Source: Streptomyces geranii (lineage in GTDB: Bacteria; Actinomycetota; Actinomycetes; Streptomycetales; Streptomycetaceae). From it: a stretch of 64,000 bases of DNA. The stretch covers positions 1 through 64,000 of the forward strand of contig NZ_PJME01000006.1 of the NCBI RefSeq assembly GCF_002954775.1, given 5' to 3'. The position numbers and the translations under genes were made by a program. The notes under the pieces were generated by a model. It worked only from the letters and a program-made list of their open reading frames with translations, was not told the origin of the DNA and ran no database searches. Below, one piece after another: positions 42,955 to 50,978 of this stretch; position 1 is the stretch's first letter; every line of letters begins with the position of its first letter.

Positions 42955-44271
42955 ATGGTGATGCTGACGCTCGCCCTGCGGTCGGTCCGGCAGCGGCCCG
43001 GACAGTTCGCGTCGACGCTGCTCGCCGCCTTCCTGGGCGCCGGGGTGATCATGACGTTCAACTCGCTGCACGACACGGCCGGGCAGCCGGGTGTGGACTC
43101 CGTGAGCGCGGAGACCCTGTCCATGGCGGCGGGCGTGGTCGGCGGCTACGGCACGCTGCTGGTCTTCTTCGCCGTCGCCTCGACCCTCACCGTCAACGTC
43201 CGCCGCCGCTCGGTCGAGTTGGAGCTGCTGCGCTGCTCGGGGGCGACTCCGGCGCAGATCAAGCGGATGGTCGTGGGTGAGGCGGTGGTCGTCGCCCTGG
43301 TGGGGGCGCTGCTGGCGGTCGGCCCGGCGATGCTAGGCGGCCGGGCGCTGCTGGACATGTTCCAGGACACCGGCCAGGTATCGCGGTCCGTCGACCACGC
43401 CTTCGGTCCCGTCGCGCTGCTGTCCGGCGTCGACATCACCCTGCTCGCCTCGGCGGGCGCCGCGTTCCTGGCCGTACGCCGGACCACCCGCCGGGCCGGG
43501 CGGCACGACCGCGTACGGAAGTTCGCCGCCTGGGCGGCCCTGCTCACCGGCGGTCTCGCGGTCTGCTCCACCTTCGCCCTCTCGGCGACGGACGCGGCGC
43601 TGATGGCGGCTCCGGCTTACGGGGCGATCCTGCTGTCGGTGGGCTGCGCGCTGCTCTCACCGAAGCTGCTGACGGGGGTGCTCGACCGGCTGCCGCTGAC
43701 GGGCGCGAGCGGCTGGCTGGCCGTACGGGATCTGCGTCAGCGGGCCGGGCGGCTCGCCGGGATCCTCATGTCGCTGGTCCTGTTCACGGCGGTGGCGACG
43801 GCGACCCTCTGCATGCAGTCCGTGGAGAGCGACGCGACGGCGGCCTCGGGGCTGCGGAAGTCGGTCGAGGCGAAGAACCTGGAGACGCTGAACCTCACGG
43901 TCGTCGGCATTGTCGTGGTGTTCGTCTGCGTGATGCTGGTCAACTCCCTCTACGCCGAAACGACGTACCGGGCACGGGAGTTCGGCCAGCAGCGGCTCGC
44001 GGGTGCGACTCCGGGCCAGGTGCTGGGCACGGTCGCCGTCGAGGGCGTGATCGTGACGGCGACGGGGGTACTCCTCGGTACGGCGGCGGGGCTGGCCGGG
44101 ATCGTGCCGTTCACGGTCGTCCGTACCGACGAGGTGTTGCCGGGGCAGACGCTCGGGATCTGGCTGGCGGTCGTCGCGGTGGCCGTGGCGGTGACGCTGG
44201 GGACGAGTCTGGTCACGGCGCGGCGGGTGCTGCGGACGCCCGCGGTGGTGGCGGTCGCGGTCGCCGCGTGA
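42955..44271 (+). CDS. FtsX-like ABC transporter permease
   Basis: A 438-residue membrane protein with two FtsX-like units in one chain. The first contains VVGGYGTLLVFFAVASTLTVNVRRRSVELELLRCSGATPAQI, and the second LNLTVVGIVVVFVCVMLVNSLYAETTYRAREFGQQRLAGATPGQV. The cytoplasmic LRxxGATPxQI motifs couple to the ATPase. It forms a two-gene operon with the preceding ATPase. The substrate is unknown. Confidence 0.9.
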   Translation: MVMLTLALRSVRQRPGQFASTLLAAFLGAGVIMTFNSLHDTAGQPGVDSVSAETLSMAAGVVGGYGTLLVFFAVASTLTVNVRRRSVELELLRCSGATPAQIKRMVVGEAVVVALVGALLAVGPAMLGGRALLDMFQDTGQVSRSVDHAFGPVALLSGVDITLLASAGAAFLAVRRTTRRAGRHDRVRKFAAWAALLTGGLAVCSTFALSATDAALMAAPAYGAILLSVGCALLSPKLLTGVLDRLPLTGASGWLAVRDLRQRAGRLAGILMSLVLFTAVATATLCMQSVESDATAASGLRKSVEAKNLETLNLTVVGIVVVFVCVMLVNSLYAETTYRAREFGQQRLAGATPGQVLGTVAVEGVIVTATGVLLGTAAGLAGIVPFTVVRTDEVLPGQTLGIWLAVVAVAVAVTLGTSLVTARRVLRTPAVVAVAVAA

Positions 44272-44290
44272 GCCGGCTTCACGAGTTGTG

Positions 44291-44338
44291 CGGGCTGTGC
44301 GGGGCCGGTCGCTTCGGTGACCGGCCCCGCACAGCCCG
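44291..44338. terminator. Bidirectional terminator hairpin
   Basis: A perfect 20-bp stem (arms 44291-44310 and 44319-44338, beginning CGGGCTGTGCGGGG) with an 8-nt GCTTCGGT loop fills the gap between the convergent permease and TetR genes. Confidence 0.9.
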
Positions 44339-44353
44339 CTCACGCCAGTCCGC

Positions 44354-44923
44354 TCACGCCAGTCCGGCCGCGTCCATCAGGGCCGTCGCCGTCACCGTGG
44401 TCAGCCCGGTCAGTGACTCGATGCGCGCGCCGGCCCGGGCGCTCGCACCGTCGAAGACGAGCATCAACTGCCGGGCCAGCAGCTCGGGTTCACGCGCGCC
44501 CCCCGCTTCTCCCTGACCACGGAACCACTCCTGGAGGCTCTCCTTGGCCGCCTGGGCGACCAGACTCGCCGGGTGCGCCGGGTCCTTCAGCTCGACGAGC
44601 GCGGCCAGAAAGGGGCAGCCCTGGTAGCCGGGTTCCAGGGCGGCCGTCTCCAGCCGCTCGAACAGGTCCAGGATGCGCTCGCGCGGGGTATCCGCGTCCA
44701 GCGGGCCGGGCACGAGCTGCTCCGCGTAGGCGGCCGAGCGTCGGTCGAGGCTGGCCGCGAGAACGTCGTCCTTGCTCGCGAAGAGCTGGTACATCGACCG
44801 CTTGGAGACCCCGGCGGCCTTGCACAGGGCCTCGACGCCGATGGAGACGCCGTCGCGGTAGAACAGCTCGGCGGCGGCGTCGAGCAGCCGGTCGCGCGGG
44901 GGCGCCTTGTCCGTGGTGGCCAT
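44354..44923 (-). CDS. TetR family regulator
   Basis: A 189-residue TetR protein. The HTH is VSIGVEALCKAAGVSKRSMYQLFASKDDVLAASLDRR, and the ligand domain includes the CPFLAALVELKD pattern of the TetR_C subgroup near QacR/YcdC-like proteins. It is divergent from moxR, and the gap holds AACCGATCGGTT. The same core occurs twice before the SDR gene at 47319-48020 and once inside a 28-bp palindrome at 56693-56720. It is the best local candidate to bind these sites. Confidence 0.9.
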   Translation of the reverse strand: MATTDKAPPRDRLLDAAAELFYRDGVSIGVEALCKAAGVSKRSMYQLFASKDDVLAASLDRRSAAYAEQLVPGPLDADTPRERILDLFERLETAALEPGYQGCPFLAALVELKDPAHPASLVAQAAKESLQEWFRGQGEAGGAREPELLARQLMLVFDGASARAGARIESLTGLTTVTATALMDAAGLA

Positions 44924-44926
44924 ACG

Positions 44927-44941
44927 GCGAGGTTACCTCGC
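44927..44941. promoter_or_regulatory. Palindrome adjoining the TetR start
   Basis: GCGAGGT-T-ACCTCGC is a perfect 7-bp inverted repeat beginning 3 nt before the TetR start codon. It is unrelated in sequence to the AACCGATCGGTT site 17 bp further on, so it may serve a second factor or an mRNA hairpin at the ribosome site. Confidence 0.45.
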
Positions 44942-44957
44942 GGCCGGGCAGCGGGGA

Positions 44958-44969
44958 AACCGATCGGTT
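44958..44969. promoter_or_regulatory. TetR-type operator AACCGATCGGTT (moxR/tetR)
   Basis: A perfect 12-bp palindrome between divergent TetR and MoxR genes. It is identical in core to sites at 48075-48088, 48110-48123 and 56693-56720. It lies about 30 nt before a TTAGAT -10-like hexamer for moxR. Confidence 0.75.
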
Positions 44970-45074
44970 CACCCGTGACAGAGGTGGTGAACAAGCGCTT
45001 AGATAGGAGATCCGAACCTGTTCGCACACCTTCGCACCCCACGAACGCCGAGCACGCCCACGCTGGAGGCCCCG

Positions 45075-45932
45075 TTGTTCACATCCGTCGACGACGTCTC
45101 CGCGCGCCTCGCCGAGACCGGCTACCTGGCCTCCCCCGCCGTCGCCACCACGGTCTTCCTGGCCGACCGGCTCGGCAAGCCGCTCCTGGTGGAGGGCCCG
45201 GCGGGCGTCGGCAAGACCGAGCTGGCCAAGGCAGTCGCCGAGATCGCGGGCGCCGAGCTGATCCGCCTCCAGTGCTACGAGGGCGTCGACGAGTCGCGGG
45301 CACTGTACGAGTGGAACCACGCCAAGCAGCTCCTGCGCATCAGCGCGGGCCGCGACGAGACCTGGGACGCGACCCGCTCGGACATCTTCAGCGAGGAGTT
45401 CCTCCTCCCCCGGCCCCTGCTGACCGCGATTCGCGGCGACGAGCCCAAGGTCCTGCTGATCGACGAGACCGACAAGGCGGACGTCGAGGTCGAGGGCCTG
45501 CTGCTCGAAGTGCTCTCGGACTTCCAGGTCACGGTCCCCGAGCTGGGCACGATCACCGCGACCCGCCGCCCCTTCGTCGTCCTCACCTCAAACGCCAGCC
45601 GCGAACTCTCCGAGGCCCTGCGCCGCCGCTGCCTGTTCCTCCACATCGGCTTCCCCGACGCCGAGTTGGAGCGCAGGATCGTACGGCTGAAGGTGCCCGG
45701 CCTGGACACGGCGCTGGCCGAGTCGGTGGTCCGGGTGGTGGGCGCGCTGCGCGCCATGGACCTGCGCAAGGTGCCGTCGGTCGCGGAGACCATCGACTGG
45801 GCCCGCACCCTGCTGGCCCTGGGCGCGGACACCCTCGACGAGACGGTCGTACGGGACACCCTGGGCGTTCTCCTCAAGCATCAGGACGACGTCCTCAAGG
45901 CGAGCGCCAAGTTGGACCTGGACGCGCTGTGA
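45075..45932 (+). CDS. MoxR-family AAA+ ATPase
   Basis: A 285-residue MoxR AAA+ protein. Walker A is GPAGVGKTE, Walker B VLLIDETDKAD, sensor 1 VLTSN, and the arginine finger region is EALRRRCLF. TTG 45075 is the start because GGAGG lies 5 nt upstream. MoxR proteins act as chaperones that insert cofactors or activate VWA-containing partners. The VWA gene follows with a GTGA overlap, making a standard MoxR-VWA (CoxDE-like) pair. The client protein is not encoded nearby. Confidence 0.92.
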   Translation: MFTSVDDVSARLAETGYLASPAVATTVFLADRLGKPLLVEGPAGVGKTELAKAVAEIAGAELIRLQCYEGVDESRALYEWNHAKQLLRISAGRDETWDATRSDIFSEEFLLPRPLLTAIRGDEPKVLLIDETDKADVEVEGLLLEVLSDFQVTVPELGTITATRRPFVVLTSNASRELSEALRRRCLFLHIGFPDAELERRIVRLKVPGLDTALAESVVRVVGALRAMDLRKVPSVAETIDWARTLLALGADTLDETVVRDTLGVLLKHQDDVLKASAKLDLDAL

Positions 45933-47308
45933 ACGCCCGCTCGACGCAGGCCGGTTCGGCCGACGGTGTCGGTGAACGGCTGACGGGACTGGTCGGGGCG
46001 CTGCGCTCGCACGGCGTCCGGATCGGCACCGGGGAGACCGTGGACGCGGCGCAGGCGGTGGCCGTACTCGGCTTCACGGACAGGGAGTTGCTGCGCGAGG
46101 GACTGGCGGCGACCCTGCTGCACGGCCACGACCAGCGCCCGGTGTTCGACCCCGTCTTCGACCTGTACTTTCCCCGCAGTGTCGGGGCGCCCGACGCACA
46201 GCCCGCCGAGCGTGACGAACTGCGCGACCGGCTCGCCGCCGCGCTCACCGCCAACGACCTTGCGCTGCTTGCCCAGTTGGCCGTCGAGGCGGTCGACGGC
46301 TTCGGCGGCTACGGTTCCTCGCCGGGCTCGGACGGCTGGTCGTCGTACCAGACCCTGGACCGGCTCCGGCCGCAGACCCTGCTGGCCCGGGTGCGGGCGA
46401 GCCTGCGGGAGGGGGCCGGGGAGTCGGGGTTCGCCGACCGGCTGCTCGACGACGAGATCAGGCGGCGGATCGAGGAGTTCCGGCGGCTGGTCGGGGCGGA
46501 GGCGCGGCGCCGGGTGGCCGAGCGGCGCGGGCGGGACGAGATCGCCCGGCGGGCGGTCGCGCAGACCGCCGACCGGGTCGACTTCCTGATCGCCGGACGT
46601 GCCCAACTGGCCGAACTGCGCAGGGCTGTTCAGCCGCTCGCGCGCAAGCTCGCCACCCGGCTGGCGGCCCGCCGCCGCAAGGCCGCGCGCGGCTCGATCG
46701 ATCTGCGGCGCACGGTGCGCGCGTCGCTGTCGACGGGCGGGGTGCCGATGCGGCCGGTGCTGCGCCGGCGCCGGCCCGCGCGGCCCGAACTGGTGCTGCT
46801 GTGCGATGTGTCGGGCTCGGTGGCCGGCTTCTCCGACTTCACGATGCTGCTGGTGCAGGCGCTGCACGACCAGTTCAGCAAGGTGCGGGTGTTCGCCTTC
46901 GTCAACCGGGTCGACGAGGTGACCGGGCTGCTCGCGCACGGCACGGCCGACCCCGAGGGGCTGGGCGCCCGCATCCGCGCGGAGGCGACCCTGACGGGCT
47001 GGCACGGCAGCAGCGACTACGGCGTCGCCCTGGGCGAGTTCACGGAGCGGTACGGCGGCGTGGTCGGGCCGCGGACGACCGTGTTCGTGCTCGGTGACGC
47101 CCGGACGAACATGAGCGACCCGAACCTGCCCGCCGTACGCCTGCTGGCCGAACGGGCCCGCCGGGTCTACTGGTTGAACCCCGAGGGGCGCTCGCAGTGG
47201 GGCACGGGTGACTCGGCGGCGCCCGCGTACGCCGAGTTGGTGGAGATGCGGGAGTGCCGCAACGCCCGCCAACTCGGCGCGCTGATCACCCGGTTGCTGC
47301 CGGTGTGA
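45929..47308 (+). CDS. VWA domain CoxE-like protein
   Basis: A 459-residue protein with a helical N-terminal part rich in Arg/Ala and a C-terminal von Willebrand A domain. The MIDAS motif is LLCDVSGSVAGFS, and later residues include TGWHGSSDYGVAL and FVLGDARTN. It resembles CoxE, which cooperates with MoxR/CoxD in metalloenzyme maturation. The GTG start overlaps the moxR stop. The pair may be controlled by the divergent TetR gene. Confidence 0.9.
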   Translation: MNARSTQAGSADGVGERLTGLVGALRSHGVRIGTGETVDAAQAVAVLGFTDRELLREGLAATLLHGHDQRPVFDPVFDLYFPRSVGAPDAQPAERDELRDRLAAALTANDLALLAQLAVEAVDGFGGYGSSPGSDGWSSYQTLDRLRPQTLLARVRASLREGAGESGFADRLLDDEIRRRIEEFRRLVGAEARRRVAERRGRDEIARRAVAQTADRVDFLIAGRAQLAELRRAVQPLARKLATRLAARRRKAARGSIDLRRTVRASLSTGGVPMRPVLRRRRPARPELVLLCDVSGSVAGFSDFTMLLVQALHDQFSKVRVFAFVNRVDEVTGLLAHGTADPEGLGARIRAEATLTGWHGSSDYGVALGEFTERYGGVVGPRTTVFVLGDARTNMSDPNLPAVRLLAERARRVYWLNPEGRSQWGTGDSAAPAYAELVEMRECRNARQLGALITRLLPV

Positions 47309-47318
47309 CGGCGGCGGG

Positions 47319-48020
47319 CTACGCGGTGAGTTGCGGGTAGAGCGCCTCGACGCCCGCCGACAGTCCCGCCTTCACCTGGCGGCTGAGGTCGTCGGCCAGC
47401 ACCTCGAAGGCGCCGGTCTCGATGCCGTCCAGGGCCTGTGCGGCGACGCCCTCGGGCGTGGACTTAGGGGCGTCGATTCCGGCGGTCAGGTCGGTGTCGA
47501 CATAGCCGACGTGCAGTCCCGTGACGTCGATGCCGCGCGGCTTCAGGTCGAGTCGCAGGGAGTTGGTCTGGGACCAGAAGGCGGCCTTGGAGGCGCTGTA
47601 GGAGCCCGCGAGGCCGATCCAGGACAGCACCGAGTGGACGTTCAGCAGGTGGCCGCCGCCGTTGCGCTCGATGACCGGGACGAAGGCGCGGGTGACCAGG
47701 AGGGGGCCGTAGAAGTTGGTCTCGAACTCGCGGCGCACGTCGTCCACGGGCGAGTCCAGGAAGTTGGCGTTCACCGAGGCGCCGGCGTTGTTGATCAGGA
47801 CGGTCACGTCCTGGGCCAGCTCGGCCGCCGCCGCGACGGACGCGGGGTCGCTGACCTCCAGGGCCAGCGGCACGGCGTCGGGGTGGGTGACGGTCCGGGG
47901 GTCGCGGGCCGTGGCGTACACCTTCTTCGCGCCCCGTTCGTAGAGGGCTTCGACCAGTGCCCGGCCGATGCCGCGGCTGCCGCCGGTGACGAGGGCGACC
48001 GAGCCTTCGATGCGCGTCAT
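47319..48020 (-). CDS. SDR oxidoreductase under twin TetR-type operators
   Basis: A 233-residue classical SDR. The cofactor loop is TGGSRGIGRA, the structural motif INNAGAS, the catalytic serine lies in NVHSVLSW, and YSASK carries Tyr and Lys. AGGAG lies 6 nt before the ATG. Two AAACCGATCGGTTT palindromes 35 bp apart lie 55-103 nt upstream, so the gene is probably tightly repressed by a TetR protein. Substrate unknown. It converges on the VWA gene with a 10-nt gap. Confidence 0.92.
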   Translation of the reverse strand: MTRIEGSVALVTGGSRGIGRALVEALYERGAKKVYATARDPRTVTHPDAVPLALEVSDPASVAAAAELAQDVTVLINNAGASVNANFLDSPVDDVRREFETNFYGPLLVTRAFVPVIERNGGGHLLNVHSVLSWIGLAGSYSASKAAFWSQTNSLRLDLKPRGIDVTGLHVGYVDTDLTAGIDAPKSTPEGVAAQALDGIETGAFEVLADDLSRQVKAGLSAGVEALYPQLTA

Positions 48021-48074
48021 GAGGTTCTCCTGGGGCGTGGAACGGGGGGTGCGGGACAGCCGGGACGAAACAGA

Positions 48075-48088
48075 AAACCGATCGGTTT
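48075..48088. promoter_or_regulatory. TetR-type operator (SDR promoter, proximal)
   Basis: AAACCGATCGGTTT is a perfect 14-bp palindrome upstream of the SDR start. Its centre is 35 bp from an identical copy, a spacing near three to three and a half helical turns. Confidence 0.8.
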
Positions 48089-48109
48089 CCTCGCCGACTC
48101 CACGAGAGT

Positions 48110-48123
48110 AAACCGATCGGTTT
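48110..48123. promoter_or_regulatory. TetR-type operator (SDR promoter, distal)
   Basis: A second exact AAACCGATCGGTTT copy. Together with the proximal copy and single sites at 44958 and 56693 it defines a small local regulon. Confidence 0.8.
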
Positions 48124-48137
48124 CCCAGGGGCAAATC

Positions 48138-48506
48138 TCAGCTTCCCTCCGGCGCCTTCGCGTAGTCCTGTGCCATGCCACCCGCGAAGTCGTAGAGGAT
48201 GACCTGTTCCTCACCGACGACCCACGCGTCGTGCCCGGGCGGGCACATGAAGACGTCGCCGGGGCCCACCTCGCCCTCGCCGCCGTCGTCCATGCGCAGA
48301 TGCATCCGGCCCTGGACGACATAGCCGTTGTGGTGGATCTCGCAGCTCGTCGTGCCCGCGATCGGCCCGACGGACTCGGACCAGCGCCAGCCCGGCTCGA
48401 AGGTCCCCACGGCGAAGTCGAGCCCGGTGAGGTGTACGGCCTCGACGTGCCCCTTGGGGAAGTCGCGCCGTTCGTCCGGCTTCTCGACGGTCTTGATCTC
48501 CAGCAT
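48138..48506 (-). CDS. Cupin domain protein
   Basis: A 122-residue single-domain cupin. Motif 1 is around TTSCEIHHNGYVVQGRMHLRMDDG, and motif 2 around VGPGDVFMCPPGHDAWVVGEE. Two adjacent histidines (EIHHNG) could bind a metal. GGGAGG lies 8 nt before the ATG. It lies between the SDR promoter and the MBL gene. Its short size suggests a binding or isomerase role, with no specific substrate apparent. Confidence 0.85.
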   Translation of the reverse strand: MLEIKTVEKPDERRDFPKGHVEAVHLTGLDFAVGTFEPGWRWSESVGPIAGTTSCEIHHNGYVVQGRMHLRMDDGGEGEVGPGDVFMCPPGHDAWVVGEEQVILYDFAGGMAQDYAKAPEGS

Positions 48507-48616
48507 GTCGTCTGCCTCCCAAACCCCTCCATGGCTGTCGGACCCCCCGGTCCCTGGCGTTCCCTTCCATCGTCCGCCTGTCAAGCCGTGGCCGCCATCC
48601 GGGCTACGGACGGGCG

Positions 48617-49660
48617 TCAGAGTTCGAAGGTCACGAAGCCGTCGTCGGCGTCCGGGGGCGGTGCCGTCACCGTGTAGCCGAAGCGGTTCTTCAGCGAGGT
48701 GACGTCCCAGAGCGCGGCCCGGTCGCGGTAGTTGAAGACGATCTCCTTGCGGTCCCCGCCGTGCCGGAGGATCCGGGACATGGCGACGTCGTCGGGGTGG
48801 CCGTGCCTGGCCCCGCTGGTGGAGATCAGATAGCGGTCGCAGTCGAGGAGGTCCAGGAGATCCGTGGAGAGGTTGCGTCCGCTGCCGTGGTGGGCGACCT
48901 TCAGGGCGTCCACGTGCAGCCGCCCGCCCGCCGCCTCCGCCCGGGGCCGCAGCGAGGCGGCCAGCCGGCGGTCGTCCGCGTCGCCGGTGAGGACGATCCG
49001 CCGGTCCTCGAACTCGAAGAGCAGTCCGATGCTGGTGACGTTCGTCGGCGAGGTGTCCGCCTTGAAGGGGGTGGCGGCGAGCCGCTCGACGTCCACGGCG
49101 CCGCCGAAGTGCTCGAAGCCGGGCACGGCGGGCGGCTCGTCGGGGTCCCGGCCCGGGATCAGCCCGTGCGCGGCGCACTCCTTCACCCACACCGGGGCCA
49201 GCCGCTCCAGCTGCCGGCGGTCGGGCGAGAGCACCTCCATCGTGGACCCGTCGTCGAACCACCCGAGCTGCCGCCCCACCTCGGCGCTCCGCCCGCCGAA
49301 GGAGTCGTTCCAGGGCATCTTCCGCTCCAGCAGCGCGCTGGTCAGCCTCTCCCCGTCCTGTGCGCCGAACCCCTCGGCGTCGAGGAGGTGGTCGAAGCCG
49401 TTGAACCAGACGTCCCCGAACTCCACCGACCGCTCCGGGTCGTCGAGCAGGGCGAGCACGCCGAGGATGTGGTCCTGGTCGACATGGGTGACGACGAGGA
49501 GGTCGACCAGTCCGTCGAGTCCGGCGAGCACCGGTTTGATCCGCGGATACGTTCCGGCCCGGCCGCCGTCGACGAGGATCCGCCGGACGAACGTGTCGTC
49601 ACCGTATTCGAGGAGCAGGCAGTCGCCGTCCTCGCCGGACATCATCGTGAGCCGGATCAT
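48617..49660 (-). CDS. MBL-fold metallo-hydrolase (ComEC-like) of the caspase operon
   Basis: A 347-residue metallo-beta-lactamase-fold protein. Its metal motif is VVTHVDQDHILGV (HxDxDH), followed by VLTGDADDRRL and VAHHGSGRN, the pattern of the soluble ComEC C-terminal nuclease/phosphodiesterase group. A long insert (about 90-200) separates the metal motifs. It begins 28 nt after the preceding gene, so it belongs to the same transcript as the caspase. Such domains are often effectors or nucleotide hydrolases in bacterial conflict systems. The role here is inferred from association. Confidence 0.85.
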   Translation of the reverse strand: MIRLTMMSGEDGDCLLLEYGDDTFVRRILVDGGRAGTYPRIKPVLAGLDGLVDLLVVTHVDQDHILGVLALLDDPERSVEFGDVWFNGFDHLLDAEGFGAQDGERLTSALLERKMPWNDSFGGRSAEVGRQLGWFDDGSTMEVLSPDRRQLERLAPVWVKECAAHGLIPGRDPDEPPAVPGFEHFGGAVDVERLAATPFKADTSPTNVTSIGLLFEFEDRRIVLTGDADDRRLAASLRPRAEAAGGRLHVDALKVAHHGSGRNLSTDLLDLLDCDRYLISTSGARHGHPDDVAMSRILRHGGDRKEIVFNYRDRAALWDVTSLKNRFGYTVTAPPPDADDGFVTFEL

Positions 49661-49688
49661 CGCGGCCTCCCTCGCCGGGTCTCTCGCG

Positions 49689-50978
49689 TCACTGGGGCAC
49701 TCCCCGCAGGCCGACGATCACGAAGGGCTCGCGCATGTCCACGCGGTAGGACAGCAGCCGGGCCTGATCCAGGCGGCTCGCGCACTCCGGGTCGTCGGGG
49801 AACTCGGAGAGGCCGTGGATGAGGCGGCTCAGGCCCAGGGTGAAGACGGGGACGCCCCGGTCGAAGGCCTCGACGAGCGCGTCCCGTGCCGCGCGCAGCT
49901 CGGCCTCGGTGTGGGCGCGGCGCAGATGCCGCATGCCCCACAGCACCGAGCCGTCGCTGAGCCAGGGGAACTCCCGGCGCAGATGGTCCAGCCAGGCGTC
50001 CCAGCGGTGCCGCCGGTCGGTCAGCTCGCTGCCGACGAGGACATAGGCGCCGGCCACTGCCGCGAGAGGGTTGTCCATCTTGGCGTAGAGCAGTTCCTCG
50101 GCGTCCTTCACCAGCGCCGCCGCCGTGTCGAAGGCGCCCCGGGCCATGTAGCCGAGGGCGGGTCCCACCCGGCTGTCGCGGACGGCGACGGAGACGGTGC
50201 TGCCGGTCGGGCTCTGGCGTTCGTTGACCAGCACCTCGATCTGCGCGTCGCCCCAGGGCGCGGGGAGGGTGACGACGTACTCGGCGCCGGTGAGCGAGAC
50301 GACGAGGAACTGCCGTCGGCCCATGGGGTCCCGGGGGCGGGTCGGTGTGCCCTGTTCGTCGACGGGTCCGTGCGGGCCGAAGCGGTAGAGGCGGGCGGCG
50401 GCGTCGCCGAGGTCGAGGCTGGGCACGGTGTGGGGCGCGGAGCGGGCCAGGCCGAGGGCGATCGGTTCCGGGGAGGGAGCGTCGGTCAGGGCGAGCAGCG
50501 GGCCGAAGTGCCGGCTCTCCGGTTTCGGGTCGCCGACCCAGACCGCGCTCCCCGGCGGCACCACCCCGCCGCTCGTCCCCCACACCCCGGATCGCGACCC
50601 GCGCGAGCGGGGCACCGGGATCGTCGCGTCGTCGTGGTAGGCGCCGTACGGCTCGATGTTGCCCATGAGGTACTGCCAGGAGTGCGACGCGTAGGGCGAG
50701 GGCGCGGTGCGCAGCGTCACCTGGGTGTCGCGGCCCTCGCTGGCCTCGGCGTCCTTGGACAGGACGACGCCTGAGGGCAGGGTCGCGGAGACGATGTAGT
50801 GCCCGGGGTCGACCTCGTAGCGGGCCGCCGGTGCCGAGGTCCCGCAGGGGAAGAGGACGCCCCGGTGGGCGCTGCCGGTGCCGTCGGCGGGGTGGATGTC
50901 GCCGACGACCTTCGCGCCGTCGGGCAGGTCGGACTCGTGCAGGCTCAGTGCCACGGTGACGCTCAGGCCGGTGCTCAT
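49689..50978 (-). CDS. Uncharacterised partner of the caspase (Ig/PEGA-like N-terminus, helical C-terminus)
   Basis: A 429-residue protein without a recognised catalytic motif. Residues 1-95 look like a beta-sandwich of the PEGA type (VTVALSLHESDLPDGAKVVGDI, YEVDPGHYIVSATLPSGVVL). The middle is beta-rich (RQFLVVSLTGAEYVVTLP), and about 270-410 is a helical TPR-like region (FDTAAALVKDAEELLYAKMDNPLAAVAGAYVLVG, RAARDALVEAFDRG). ATG 50978 overlaps the caspase stop as ATGA, so the two are translationally coupled. It may be the substrate, regulator or scaffold of the peptidase. Confidence 0.8.
   Translation of the reverse strand: MSTGLSVTVALSLHESDLPDGAKVVGDIHPADGTGSAHRGVLFPCGTSAPAARYEVDPGHYIVSATLPSGVVLSKDAEASEGRDTQVTLRTAPSPYASHSWQYLMGNIEPYGAYHDDATIPVPRSRGSRSGVWGTSGGVVPPGSAVWVGDPKPESRHFGPLLALTDAPSPEPIALGLARSAPHTVPSLDLGDAAARLYRFGPHGPVDEQGTPTRPRDPMGRRQFLVVSLTGAEYVVTLPAPWGDAQIEVLVNERQSPTGSTVSVAVRDSRVGPALGYMARGAFDTAAALVKDAEELLYAKMDNPLAAVAGAYVLVGSELTDRRHRWDAWLDHLRREFPWLSDGSVLWGMRHLRRAHTEAELRAARDALVEAFDRGVPVFTLGLSRLIHGLSEFPDDPECASRLDQARLLSYRVDMREPFVIVGLRGVPQ

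Noticed and set aside
44291..44338. Long stem as a TetR operator
   Set aside because: It lies between convergent 3' ends, has a GCTTCGGT loop and shares no core with the operators, so a terminator is the better reading.
44573..45928. Long plus-strand frame running into the VWA gene from far upstream
   Set aside because: It runs antisense to the TetR gene and out of frame through moxR. The VWA protein has a clear GTG start at 45929 overlapping the moxR stop.
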